From contig JBBCGY010000001.1 in the NCBI GenBank assembly GCA_037200005.1, positions 1,631,103 through 1,695,102 on the forward strand: 64,000 nt of DNA, read 5' to 3'. The notes under the pieces were generated by a model. That model made no database searches, was not told where the DNA came from, and saw only the letters and a list, made by a program, of their open reading frames with translations. Shown piece after piece: positions 30,698 through 40,072 of the stretch. Numbering within the stretch: the first letter of the stretch is position 1; each line of letters starts with the position of its first letter. A program made the translations under genes and the position numbers. This stretch comes from Alphaproteobacteria bacterium (GTDB taxonomy: Bacteria; Pseudomonadota; Alphaproteobacteria; UBA9219; RFNS01).

Positions 30698-30924
30698 TCA
30701 ACCTGCCGCCAAATATCTTTGGGGATACCGTACCTCTCATAAGCTACGTTAACTGCGGCCTCAAGGTCATCCTGTAAATCATCGTCAATACCTTTGTCAT
30801 TTTCCCAAACATATAGATAAAATCCGTCTTGATTCGGCACTCCCGGCATTACGCTTCTAAGCGTTTGTTTTTCGATGACAGCATGAATACGCCTGGGGTG
30901 AATTGTATCAGCAACCCATTGCAT
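30694..30924 (-). CDS. Immunity-like small protein, paralogue 1
   Basis: 76 aa (MQWVADTIHPRRIHAVIEKQ at the start). About half of its residues match paralogue 2 at 30446-30697, including MPGVPNQDGFYLYVWENDKG and the C-terminal GIPKDIWRQVE. It begins five nt after the putative toxin gene ends and overlaps paralogue 2 by four nt. The duplication suggests either broadened specificity or dosage. Family not recognised. Confidence 0.7.
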   Translation of the reverse strand: MQWVADTIHPRRIHAVIEKQTLRSVMPGVPNQDGFYLYVWENDKGIDDDLQDDLEAAVNVAYERYGIPKDIWRQVE

Positions 30925-30929
30925 GATTT

Positions 30930-31583
30930 CTACTCCTTCCTAAAAGGATACCAATGTTTATCCCCAGCGGGATCCCAGTCAATTTTATTCCCATTTTGTA
31001 CCCCTTTTTGAACATGAAAATGCGGTTCATCATGTGGAGAATAATTATTGATATCAAACCGTATTTTCTTGTCACCACGCATAATAACGAGATCGTCGGC
31101 AGGATTTTGGAATACTCTGTCAGGCTTTCCACCAAGATAATCCTCGATGGCCTTGGCCGCCCGGCGGATTCTTAAGCTAGAGCCGACTGATCTGCCAATG
31201 CCGAGCAGCAGCTCGACCGCCGCTCTGGCGCCTGCCGCTCCCGCGCTTGCTAATCCCACTGCCAGATATTCAATGGGATAAACCGATTCGAGCGGCGGAT
31301 CGTCAATATCGTCAGGTATATGGCCGACGCCTCCACTCCCACCGCCGCCACCCGTCCATTGTCCGCCATCGGGGCCGCCTTGTGGCGCACGCGGCTGCGA
31401 CGGCCAGTTCGGATTATGCCTGCGATGATAGTCGCATAGCGCCTCCAGCGAGGACAGTGCCTGTGTCAGTTCCTGAATGTCGGACGGAATGCGGCCGGCT
31501 CGCAAATAATGGCGGAAGGCTAGAGTCTCCGCCGCGCCGTGCAGAACTTTTCTCTGCTCGTCGAACCATTCACGGCTTAACAT
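30930..31583 (-). CDS. Putative polymorphic toxin with C-terminal toxin-like domain
   Basis: About 217 aa. The N-terminal half is helical (LHGAAETLAFRHYLRAGRIP) and leads to the linker PNWPSQPRAPQGGPDGGQWT and a Gly run, a motif that recurs in alphaproteobacterial phage-linked and secreted proteins. A hydrophobic Ala-rich segment follows (GLASAGAAGARAAVELLLGIG), then a compact polar C-terminal domain: RAAKAIEDYLGGKPDRVF, KIRFDINNYSPHDEPHFHVQ, and the end NKIDWDPAGDKHWYPFRKE. Its His-rich motif HDEPHFHVQ could be catalytic. Two paralogous small genes follow immediately. No signal peptide. Start ATG 31583 has an agagg site; a TTG at 31610 is less likely. Confidence 0.65.
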   Translation of the reverse strand: MLSREWFDEQRKVLHGAAETLAFRHYLRAGRIPSDIQELTQALSSLEALCDYHRRHNPNWPSQPRAPQGGPDGGQWTGGGGGSGGVGHIPDDIDDPPLESVYPIEYLAVGLASAGAAGARAAVELLLGIGRSVGSSLRIRRAAKAIEDYLGGKPDRVFQNPADDLVIMRGDKKIRFDINNYSPHDEPHFHVQKGVQNGNKIDWDPAGDKHWYPFRKE

Positions 31584-31607
31584 CGCCAAACCTCTGCCTT
31601 GAGGCAA

Positions 31608-31637
31608 CAAAAAACCCGCCCGAAATATCGGGCGGGT
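31608..31637 (-). terminator. Terminator-like hairpin just upstream of the toxin gene
   Basis: Perfect 9 bp GC-rich stem (cccgcccga / tcgggcggg, loop aata) at 31615-31636, followed on the minus strand by six T residues (31614-31609). In minus orientation it would end a transcript arriving from the typA side, or act as an attenuator in the leader of the toxin-immunity operon, whose first ATG is only about 25 nt further on. Confidence 0.7.
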
Positions 31638-31893
31638 TGTTCAATCTTTCCAAATTCCGGGCGCAAGCCCTCTGGGGATTGTCAATAACCGAGGATGGGG
31701 AATAAAGTCAAGGGAAATTTCCCACACACGGGAAAATCCCTGCGAAATCAGGCCGGATTCCCTGCATTTGTCTCTCATTTTAGATGCATGCGCGGATTGA
31801 TTCAGGACTCTTTAGGCATTCGGGATCAAACTCAAAACATAAGAAGGAAGAATTTTGACAAAAATAAATTAACCCTGTTTGCGGGAGAATGTT

Positions 31894-32052
31894 ATGAGCG
31901 ATTCAGTAGGTTCCGTCGTTTCCAGCCAGGTGCAGAACGCCACCGTTCCAGTCGCCGCCGCGCAAAAAGTCGAGCGCGAGCGGGCGCCCGCGCCGGAAGC
32001 GCCGCCTCCGCCGCCGCCGTCCGACAGCGGTCATGTGGATATCAAAGTTTAG
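31894..32052 (+). CDS. Small Ala/Pro-rich protein
   Basis: 52 aa with a good RBS (gcgggaga, 5 nt spacing): MSDSVGSVVSSQVQNATVPV, then a charged segment (KVERERAPAPEAPP), six consecutive prolines and the end SDSGHVDIKV. The Pro/Ala composition and the short, isolated gene do not match a family I can name with confidence; it faintly resembles small YjfB-type proteins associated with motility operons. The region 31640-31893 before it holds no gene and presumably its promoter. Confidence 0.55.
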   Translation: MSDSVGSVVSSQVQNATVPVAAAQKVERERAPAPEAPPPPPPSDSGHVDIKV

Positions 32053-32101
32053 CGTAATCGATCAGACAGAATCTTAATTCCCGTTTTCTTTTGTTCCTGA
32101 C

Positions 32102-32164
32102 AAAAAACAAACGGGATTCCCGCTCGCCCTGTCACCCGCAAGCGTGTGACAGGGCGTCGGGAAT
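32102..32164 (-). terminator. Long palindrome acting as probable typA terminator
   Basis: Inverted repeat with an outer stem attcccg/cgggaat (32116-32122 with 32158-32164) and an inner perfect 10 bp stem gccctgtcac/gtgacagggc (32126-32135 with 32146-32155). On the minus strand it is followed by a T-rich tract (tttgttttttg), consistent with intrinsic termination of typA. The 'gggattcccg...cgggaatgac' style is also seen in dispersed REP-like palindromes, so it may be a captured repeat. Confidence 0.65.
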
Positions 32165-32189
32165 GACGGCTTTATTACCGGATAAAACC

Positions 32190-34011
32190 TTACCCCTCCG
32201 CAGCCGCCGCCTTGCTGGCGCGCTTGCGTTCGTTGGGATCGAGATAACGCTTGCGCAGGCGGATATTCTGCGGCGTGACTTCGACCAGCTCGTCGTCCTG
32301 GATATAGGCGATGGCTTTTTCCAAAGTCATGTTGATCGGCGGCGTCAGGCGCACGGCTTCGTCCTTGCCCGAGGCGCGGACGTTGGTCAGCTTCTTGCCT
32401 TCCAGCACGTTCACGTCGAGATCGTTGCCCTTGTTATGCTCGCCGATGATCATGCCCTGATAGACCTTGGCGCCGGGCTGAATCAGCATCGGGCCGCGAT
32501 CTTCGAGTTTCCACAGCGCATAGGCCACGGCCTCGCCGACCGCCGTGCTGATGAGCACGCCCTCGCGGCGTCCCGCCACCGCGCCCTTGTAAGGCGCATA
32601 ATCGTAGAATATCCGGTTCATGACGCCGGTGCCGCGCGTGTCGGACAGGAATTCGCTGTAATAGCCGATCAGGCCGCGCGACGGCGCGTGGAACACCAGA
32701 CGGACTTTGCCCGCGCCGGAGGGTTTCATCTCCGTCATCTCGGCCTTGCGCTCCGCCATCTTGTTGACGACGGTGCCGGAATATTGCTCATCGACGTCGA
32801 TGACGACTTCCTCGACCGGCTCCAGGCGCTGGCCGTTCTCGGTCTTGAACAAAACGCGCGGACGGCTGATGGAAAGCTCATAGCCTTCGCGGCGCATGGT
32901 TTCGATCAGAATGCCCAATTGCAATTCGCCGCGCCCGGCGACTTCGAAATGGTCCTTGTCGGCGGATTCGGTGATGGAAATGGCGACATTGCCTTCCGCC
33001 TCGCGCATCAGGCGTTCGCGGATCACGCGGCTGGTGACTTTGCCGCCTTCCTGGCCTGCGAGCGGGCTGTCATTGATCGAAAAAGTCATCGCGATGGTCG
33101 GCGGATCGATCGGCTGCGCGGGCAGCGCCTCGACCACGACGGGATCGCAGATCGTGTCGGCGACGGTGGTCTTGGAAAGACCCGCCAGCGCGACGATGTC
33201 TCCCGCGGTCGCCTCTTCGACGGCGACGCGCTCGATGCCGCGGAACGCCAGAACCTTGGTGATGCGGCCCGTCTCGATCAATTGCCCGTCGCGGGTCAGC
33301 GATTTGATCGCCATATTGGCGCGAACCGTGCCGTTCTCGATGCGCCCGGTAAGAATGCGTCCCAGGAACGGATTGGCCTCGAGAATCGTCGCGCGCAGGC
33401 GGAAAGGCGAGTCCGGATCGACCTTGGGCGCGGGCACATGGCGGATGATGAGATCGAACAGCGGCTTGAGGTCGGTTCCCTTCTCGCCCAGCTTCTCGAC
33501 GGCCCAGCCTTCGCGGCCGACGGCAAACAAGGTCGGGAAGTCCAGCTGTTCCTCGCTGGCGTCCAGCGCCGCGAACAGGTCGAAAATCTCGTCGTGAACC
33601 TGGTGCGGACGGGCGTCGTTGCGGTCGATCTTGTTGATGACGACCATCGGCTTGAGGCCGAGCCGCAGCGCCTTCCCCACGACGAATTTCGTCTGCGGCA
33701 GCGGGCCTTCGGCGGCGTCGCACAGCACGACCACGCCATCGACCATCGACAGGATGCGTTCGACTTCGCCGCCGAAATCGGCGTGGCCGGGCGTATCGAC
33801 GATATTGATGCGGGTGCCGTGCCAGTCGACCGACGTGCATTTGGCGAGAATGGTGATGCCGCGCTCGCGCTCGAGGTCGTTGCTGTCCATGACGCGCTCG
33901 GCGACCTGCTGGTTGTCGCGGAAGGTGCCGGACTGGCGCAGCATGGCATCGACGAGGGTGGTTTTTCCCATGATCGACGTGGGCGATGATGGCGACGTTA
34001 CGAAGTTCCAT
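32190..34011 (-). CDS. typA: Ribosome-associated GTPase TypA/BipA (one frameshift near 5' end)
   Basis: About 607 aa. [16 protein letters not shown] is the G1 start; one extra base in the gggaaaaacc tract near 33966-33972 shifts frame, and [18 protein letters not shown] continues immediately after it. G2 is in [12 protein letters not shown]3 in [15 protein letters not shown]4 in [18 protein letters not shown]-like domains and the BipA-specific C-terminus ([18 protein letters not shown]) are present. BipA binds ribosomes and helps assembly and stress adaptation. The rest is uninterrupted, so the frameshift is very likely an artefact. Confidence 0.95.
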
Positions 34012-34115
34012 TGTCTATCTCACAAAATCAGAACGGCGCACAAAATGCGCGCCGTTTATGGGTTCTTATGGCGTTTTTGCGGGCGATAAGCAAGCCTTGC
34101 ATTACTTTCAGGCGG

Positions 34116-34796
34116 TTAACGTCCCGCGATCAGATCCTGCGTCCCGGTCACCAGCGCGAAAATGGCAATGCCGAACAGCAGGACGCCGGTGCCGTGATTG
34201 ATATAGACGATGGTCTTTTCGCTGAACATTTTGCGAAAGACCGCCACGCCGCCACAGAGAGCAAGCCACCAGCCCGACGCGCCGACGAACACGCCCGCCG
34301 TCAGGATGCTCGCCTCGGAATGGGTCATCTTGCCGCCCAGGGTCGCCACCACCGCCAATGTCGCGATGATCGTCACCGGATTGCTGCAGGTCAGCGCGAA
34401 GCCGGTGACATAGGCCTTCAACAGATTGCCCATGCTGCTGGCGGCAGCGTCGGCTTCGAGGCGCGTCTGCTTGTGCCACGCGGCCCACGCCATGCCGAGC
34501 AGGATCAATCCGCCGACAATCGTGATCTCGGTCTGCCATCCCGTCACCCAGTCGAGAATGGCGGCGATGCCGAACGCCGCGACGCCGCCGAAAATCGCGT
34601 CGGCCGTCGCCGCGCCGAGGCCGGTGGCAAGGCCGGTCAACAAACCGCGCTGCGCCGTGCGCCGCAGGCAGAGCAAACCGATAGGGCCGACCGGCACCGA
34701 GATCATCAGCCCCAGGATCATGCCCCGATAGAAAACGCCGAATGCTTCAAACAATGTACGCCCCACGCTTAACGAAGAAGAAGAACCATCAACCAA
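34116..34796 (-). CDS. LysE/RhtB family amino-acid exporter
   Basis: 226 aa with six predicted membrane helices. The family signature is at the first helix (GMILGLMISVPVGPIGLLCLRRTAQRG), with the helix 2-3 block GLGAATADAIFGGVAAFG and the CSNPVTI motif of helix 4. These carriers export basic or neutral amino acids or their derivatives. It is a single gene between typA and DUF2333; substrate unknown. The N-terminal 20 residues upstream of the first helix may not all be translated. Confidence 0.88.
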   Translation of the reverse strand: MVDGSSSSLSVGRTLFEAFGVFYRGMILGLMISVPVGPIGLLCLRRTAQRGLLTGLATGLGAATADAIFGGVAAFGIAAILDWVTGWQTEITIVGGLILLGMAWAAWHKQTRLEADAAASSMGNLLKAYVTGFALTCSNPVTIIATLAVVATLGGKMTHSEASILTAGVFVGASGWWLALCGGVAVFRKMFSEKTIVYINHGTGVLLFGIAIFALVTGTQDLIAGR

Positions 34797-34824
34797 AGTC
34801 GCCGCTGGAAATCAAGCCGCAAGC

Positions 34825-35803
34825 TTATTTCGCCAGAATGCTGGCGATTTCCCGCAAATTGGTGCGGGCGCGCAGCACGAAGAATCCCTGCGATGCCAGA
34901 TGGCTGGGCAGAAACTGGCTGTCGGGCGCGGCGCTGACGATCACCAAAGGCTGCAGCGCGATCGCGTCGTGAAAGCTCGTCAGCATATTATTCCACACGC
35001 TTGTCAGATCGCGCTGCTTGATGACTTCGGCATAGTCCTTGCCGAGCTCGCGCAGCACGAGATAATAGGCGTAAAGCCTGCCCTTGGTGGCATAGAAAAT
35101 GTCATCCGAATGGGGTTTCGGTCAGCCAGAAGCGGCGTTCGTGCAAATTGTCCTCGATGACCGCGGATTGCGAACCAAGATCCGCCGCAATGCTGTCGAG
35201 CGCCGTCATCAGATTGTCGGCGCGGGGATCGAAGACCGCCCTCCCCTCGGCGAGACGCTGATTATAGCTCAAAAGCGCCTCGCGGGCGCGGCGGTACTGC
35301 GCTTCGGACGGCGCGGTCGGCACCAGCGAAGTCTTCGGATCGAATACCCAGATATTGCCCGGATATTTCAAAAGCCCCGACGCGCGATCGAGATCGGGAT
35401 CGACCTGGCTCGAGCCGCGCGCGCGCCCTAATTGATCGCTCAGTTGAAAGGTAAAGCGGCTCAAGCCGTAAATAATGCCCTGCTGGTAGTTCGGCATATT
35501 GTCGAGCCAGTGGCCGGGCATGAAAAACGGGTCATTGCCCGCCCAATGATGAATATTGACCTCGCGATCGATCAACGCGGCGGCCACGGCGACGGCATGG
35601 CTGCCGCCCTTGATCGTGTCGGAGGCCGCGAAATCCGGATCGGCATCGATATTATCCGTCGCCAGCATCGCCAGCCCGCCGCCACCGATCACGATCAGCA
35701 CCAAAAGCAGCAAAATCCTCATTTTGCCGCCCAGGCTGACCCGGGACGAAAGACCGTCTATTTTCTGGCCGAGATACTCGAACAAGGGCCGTAGCGATGC
35801 CAT
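34825..35803 (-). CDS. DUF2333 family membrane-anchored protein (one frameshift)
   Basis: About 326 aa when the break near 35098 is bridged. There is an N-terminal membrane anchor (MRILLLLVLIVIGGGGLAML), then a periplasmic domain with VNIHHWAGNDPFFMPGHWLDNMPNYQQGI and the C-terminal frame DDIFYATKGRLYAYYLVLRE ending near NLREIASILAK. This matches the DUF2333 family found in many proteobacteria, function unknown. Restoring one base between TETPFG and DDIFY repairs it. Confidence 0.8.
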
Positions 35804-35892
35804 GATGGGTTCCTAATGAAGCGACAATCGCATTTTATGCGGTTGTGCGCGGCGGTGCAAATCGGGTAATCAAGCATAGGAATGGGGGAAAA

Positions 35893-36717
35893 ATGCAAGA
35901 CGTTATCGAATCCGCCTGGGAAAACCGCGCCGCGATCAATAAAGACACGCAAGGCGGCATACGCGATGCCGTCAATGCCGCGCTGGCCGCGCTCGACGCG
36001 GGCGAATTGCGCGTGGCGCGGAAGGAAAACGGCGTCTGGAGCGTCAATCAATGGCTTAAACAGGCCATTCTTCTGTCCTTCCGCCTCAACGACAACACAG
36101 TCATTGCCCCGGACGCGCCGGTCAGATGGTTCGATAAGATTCCGGGCAAGTTCGAGAATTGGGACGAAGCCCGCTTCCGCGCGTCAGGCATACGCGCCGT
36201 GCCGGGCGGTTTCGCGCGCTATGGAGCCTATATCGGCCCGAATGTCGTGCTGATGCCGAGCTTCGTCAATATCGGGGCATATGTCGATACCGGCACGATG
36301 GTCGATGGCTGGGCGACGGTCGGCTCCTGCGCGCAGATCGGCAAGAACGTGCATATCTCCGGCGGCGCGGGAATCGGCGGCGTGCTGGAGCCTCTGCAGG
36401 CCAACCCGGTCATCATCGAAGACAATTGCTTCATCGGCGCGCGCGCCGAAGTCGCCGAAGGCGCGATCGTCGAGGAAGGCGCGGTGCTGTCGATGGGCGT
36501 CTATCTCGGCGCGTCGACCAAGATCGTCGACCGCGCCACCGGCGAGATTTTCATGGGACGCGTGCCTGCCTATAGCGTCGTCGTGCCCGGCAGCCTGCCC
36601 GGCAAGAATTTGCCGGACGGCTCGCCCGGCCCGTCGCTTTATTGCGCCGTGATCGTCAAGCGCGTCGATGCCGCGACCCGCGCCAAGACCGGCATCAATG
36701 AATTGCTGCGGGATTAG
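35893..36717 (+). CDS. dapD: 2,3,4,5-tetrahydropyridine-2,6-dicarboxylate N-succinyltransferase
   Basis: 274 aa, full length. It succinylates tetrahydrodipicolinate in the lysine/DAP pathway for peptidoglycan. It contains the N-terminal helical domain and a left-handed parallel beta-helix of hexapeptide repeats: [78 protein letters not shown]. The start at 35893 ([12 protein letters not shown]) has gggggaaaa upstream. Its TAG is directly followed by the ATG of an EamA transporter, suggesting an operon. Confidence 0.96.
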   Translation: MQDVIESAWENRAAINKDTQGGIRDAVNAALAALDAGELRVARKENGVWSVNQWLKQAILLSFRLNDNTVIAPDAPVRWFDKIPGKFENWDEARFRASGIRAVPGGFARYGAYIGPNVVLMPSFVNIGAYVDTGTMVDGWATVGSCAQIGKNVHISGGAGIGGVLEPLQANPVIIEDNCFIGARAEVAEGAIVEEGAVLSMGVYLGASTKIVDRATGEIFMGRVPAYSVVVPGSLPGKNLPDGSPGPSLYCAVIVKRVDAATRAKTGINELLRD

Positions 36718-37645
36718 ATGGCTCACGACCGCCCGCATCATCTGCACGGCATGGCGATGGGGGCCGCGGGCTACGGCATCTTTACCCTCTATGACACGCT
36801 GCTGAAACAGACCAGCCACGCCTACCCGCAATGGCAGATCATGGCGACGACCAGCGCCACGAGCGCGGTCTTGGTCATGGCGTTCGCCCTCATGACCGGC
36901 GGCATCAAGCGGCTGAAAACCTCTCGCCCCGCGCTGCATTTCGCGCGGGCCACTTTTAGCGTCATATCGTTCGGCTGCGCTTTCTACGCCATCCGCCATA
37001 TTCCGCTGACCGATTTCTACGGCATCATCTTCGCGGCCCCGATCATCAGCACGGCATTGTCGATCCTGTGGCTGCGCGAGCATGTCAACTGGCAGCGGTG
37101 GCTGGCGGTGATCGGCGGCTTCGCGGGCATCATCGTGATGCTGAAGACAGGCATCGCGCAGGCTCCGACGGACACCGCGCGCCTCGGTTATTTCGCGTCC
37201 ATGGCGGCGGCGGTGCTGAATTCCGCGGTCATGATCATGGTAAGGCGCTACGGCCAGGGCGAAACCAACGTGGCTTTCTCGTTTTATTCCGCGCTTTACT
37301 GTTTCCTGCTGACCTCGGCTCTGCTGCTGGCCTGGGGCGGCGTTGCCTATGCCACAGCCGATCTGGCCCTCGTCATCCTCGCCGGAGCGCTTGGCGGCGG
37401 CGCCAGCGTCCTGATGATGAGCGCCTTCCTGCGCGCGCCCCGCCGCCGCCGTGGCGCCGTTCCAGTATACCCAGATGATCTGGGGCACGATCCTGGGCTA
37501 TCTGGTTTTCCACGACATACCGCAAACCAATATGCTCATGGGCGCGATGATCGTCATCGCCAGCGGCATCGCCATGCTGTGGCGCGAAGCGCGGATCGCC
37601 TATGCGATGAAACGCGCCGGCGCTCTTGCCGGAAAAACGCCATGA
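36718..37645 (+). CDS. EamA/DMT family transporter 1 (one frameshift)
   Basis: Ten-helix drug/metabolite transporter of about 308 aa. The first EamA repeat shows YGIFTLYDTLLKQTSHAYP and IPLTDFYGIIFAAPIISTALSILWLREHVNWQRW; the second repeat ends, after an extra C in gcgccccgcc near 37441, with APFQYTQMIWGTILGYLVFHD and a final helix. Without the repair the frame would run on into the next gene as an artefactual fusion. It directly follows dapD and overlaps transporter 2 by four nt (ATGA). Substrate unknown; the two are paralogues. Confidence 0.85.
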
Positions 37646-38568
37646 AAAATTTGCGCGATCATCACCCCACGGTGCGCGGCATGGTCTATGCCGCGCTCGG
37701 CTATTTCGGCTACACGGTTTACGACACCTGCATCCGCACGACGCGGGAAGGGCATTATCCGCCGTGGCAGGCGCTGTGCGTCATCGCCGCGAGCGGCCTC
37801 GTGACGCTGGCCGCGATCAGCCTCGCGCGCGGCGGCATGCAGCACGTCGTCACGAAGCGGCCGGGATTTCATCTGGGACGCGGCCTGGTCAATATCGTCA
37901 GCGTATGCTGCTCGCTCTATTCCGTGACGCATATTCAGCTCGCGGAATTCTATACCATTATCTTTCTCATGCCGCCCTTCGTCGCCTTGCTGACCGCCTT
38001 CTGGCTGCGCGAGCCGGTAAAACCCTCGGTATGGTTTGCCATCGCCGCAGGTCTGTGCGGCGCGCTGCTGGTGGTCGCGCCGTGGGAGAAAGGCGGATTC
38101 GCGCATGTGAATTTCGATTATCTTGTGCCGTTCGGCTCGGTGGTTTTCAGCGGCACGGCGATGGTGATGGTTCGCCGCTATGGCCAAGGCGAGAGACCGC
38201 TCAGCATTCCCTTCTGGTTCTCGGCGCTGAACACAGTTCTGAGCGGAACGCTATGGCTGCTGCTCGGCGGCAAGCCGTTCCTGCCTGGCCATATCGAGAT
38301 GCTGCTGTTGGTCGGTGTCGTCTCCGCCCTCAGCCTGCTTGCGGTGATAACCGCCTTTCAGATCGCGAGTCCGGCTCACGTCACGCCGTTTCAATATACG
38401 CAATTCCTGTGGGGGGCGCTGCTCGGCTATTGGATATTCGGCGATGTTCCGCCGCCGCGCATCTGGGTTGGCGCGGCGCTGGTCATCGGCGCGGGAGCTT
38501 TTCTTTTGCACCGGCAGGCACGCAAGGAGCGGCTCAAGCGTAACGCTTTACCGCCAGAACCGCATTAA
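37642..38568 (+). CDS. EamA/DMT family transporter 2
   Basis: 308 aa with ten predicted membrane helices, paralogous to the preceding gene: GMVYAALGYFGYTVYDTCIRTTREGHYPPWQ corresponds to the same region of transporter 1, and VTPFQYTQFLWGALLGYWIFGD to its APFQYTQMIW block. The start ATG at 37642 overlaps the stop of transporter 1. Export of a small metabolite is likely but unspecified. It converges on fabF with a 35 nt overlap at its 3' end. Confidence 0.87.
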   Translation: MKNLRDHHPTVRGMVYAALGYFGYTVYDTCIRTTREGHYPPWQALCVIAASGLVTLAAISLARGGMQHVVTKRPGFHLGRGLVNIVSVCCSLYSVTHIQLAEFYTIIFLMPPFVALLTAFWLREPVKPSVWFAIAAGLCGALLVVAPWEKGGFAHVNFDYLVPFGSVVFSGTAMVMVRRYGQGERPLSIPFWFSALNTVLSGTLWLLLGGKPFLPGHIEMLLLVGVVSALSLLAVITAFQIASPAHVTPFQYTQFLWGALLGYWIFGDVPPPRIWVGAALVIGAGAFLLHRQARKERLKRNALPPEPH

Positions 38569-39743
38569 GGCCGCCAAAGGCAAAGGAATTCTTGAGCGCG
38601 ACATCGATCTTCATCGCGCGCGCCTCGTTGGGCACGACATCGAGCCGGCATTCCGGATCGTCGCCGAGCCAGCCCATGGTCGGCGGCGCTTTCTGCTCGG
38701 CGATGGACAGCACGGTGGCGACCATCTCCAGTGCCCCCCGCCGCGCCCAGCGCATGGCCGAACATGGATTTGTTCGACGAGGCGGGAATCATCGCGGCGC
38801 GTTCGCCGAAAACCTGATAGAGCGCCCTGGTTTCGGTGACGTCGTTGGCGCGGGTTCCGGTGCCGTGGGCGTTGATGTAATCGACGTCTTCCTTGCGGAT
38901 TCCGCCATCAACCAGCGCGCCTTCGATCGCGCGCGCCATGCCGTCCACGTCGGGCGTGGTCAAATCCTTGGCATCGGCGCTCATGCCGAATCCGGCGAGT
39001 TCGGCATGAATTTTGGCGCCGCGCGCCTGCGCGGATTCCAGCGTTTCGAGAACGAAGGCGGCCCCGCCCTCGCCCAGCATCATGCCTTGCCGGTCTTTCG
39101 AGAACGGGCGGCAGAAATCCGGCGCCATGACGCGCAGCGCCTCCCACCCCTTGAGCGTGCCGAAGGTCAGGCAGGCTTCCGAGCCGCCGGTAATCGCCAT
39201 GTCCGCCATGCCGCTGCGCACCATATGCATGGCGGTGCCGATGGCGTGCGTCGACGAGGCGCAGGCGGAAGCGATGGTATAGGCCGGCCCCTGCGCGCCG
39301 AGCTCCATGCTCACCTGGCTCGCGCCCGCATTGGCCATCAGGCGGGGAATGGTGAAAGGATGCACCCGGCCGCCCAAGGCGGCGAGCTTGTCGAAACTGT
39401 CTTCGACCGTATTCTGCCCGCCCGCGCCGGTGCCGAGAATGACGGCGGTGCGCAACGCAAGCGCCGGATTCATCGAGAGGCCGGAATCTTTCCAGGCTTC
39501 GCGCGCGGCCACGACGGCGAATTGCGCGAAACGGTCATAAAAATTGAGCCTCTTCGGCTCGAAATGCTGTTCCGGGACGTAATCGGGCAGCGGGCATGCG
39601 CGAAACTGCACCGGGCCGGACGGACGGTTGAACGTCACCGGCTTAACCGCGACTTCGCCTTTGAAAAGATTGGCCTTGAAACTTGCCAATTCGAGGCCGA
39701 TCGGCGCGATCACGCCGAGGCCAGTAATAACGACGCGGCGCAT
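38534..39743 (-). CDS. fabF: Beta-ketoacyl-ACP synthase, FabF-like (one frameshift)
   Basis: About 403 aa. The catalytic triad is intact: Cys in TIASACASSTHAIG, His in NAHGTGTRANDVTE, His in NKSMFGHALGAAG. The last 65 residues need one base fewer in a G6 run (38734-38739), after which ALEMVATVLSIAEQKAPPT to NSFAFGGLNAVLAVKRYA closes the protein. It condenses malonyl-ACP with acyl-ACP. Its place beside a dedicated ACP and LpxD suggests a specialised system for lipid A acyl chains, as in the acpXL-fabF clusters of rhizobia. Confidence 0.9.
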
Positions 39744-39753
39744 GGTCAGAGAC

Positions 39754-40032
39754 CTACCCCGCCACTGCCGCTTTGCCTTGCTTCAATTCGATCTGGCGTT
39801 CGACCAGCGCGACGACCTGTCCCAGCTTCTCGAATTCCTGATTCTGGGCGTTGGCGTTAAAAGGCAGCTCGATCCCGTATTTGTCTTCGAGCGCGAAGAC
39901 GATCTCCACGACATCGAGCGAGCTGATGCTCAGATCGGTCAGTTTGGCGTCAAGCGCCAGTTTGTCGCGTTCGACCATCGCCTTGGTGGCAATGACGTCG
40001 AGGATGTCGTTGGTCAGCGTCGCATCGGTCAT
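39754..40032 (-). CDS. Acyl carrier protein (AcpXL-like)
   Basis: 92 aa. The phosphopantetheine attachment region is KLTDLSISSLDVVEIVFALEDKYGIELPF, with Ser in ISSLD where housekeeping ACPs have DSLD; this divergence and the clustering with LpxD and KAS point to an AcpXL-type carrier for lipid A acyl chains. It lies 10 nt upstream of fabF in the same operon. The C-terminal helix (VVALVERQIELKQGKAAVAG) is longer and more basic than in AcpP. Confidence 0.85.
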   Translation of the reverse strand: MTDATLTNDILDVIATKAMVERDKLALDAKLTDLSISSLDVVEIVFALEDKYGIELPFNANAQNQEFEKLGQVVALVERQIELKQGKAAVAG

Positions 40033-40072
40033 GAGGTAATCCTAAGGGTCTTGAGTATGTTAAGAAAGAGAG

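Noticed and set aside
32091-33989. 632-codon open frame antisense to typA
   Set aside because: Shadow of the GTPase gene; no RBS and no recognisable domain.
36718-38568. A single 616-codon double-length EamA transporter fusion
   Set aside because: The middle third is out-of-frame Arg/His-rich text. Bridging a one-base insertion at about 37441 gives two normal transporters with an ATGA overlap.
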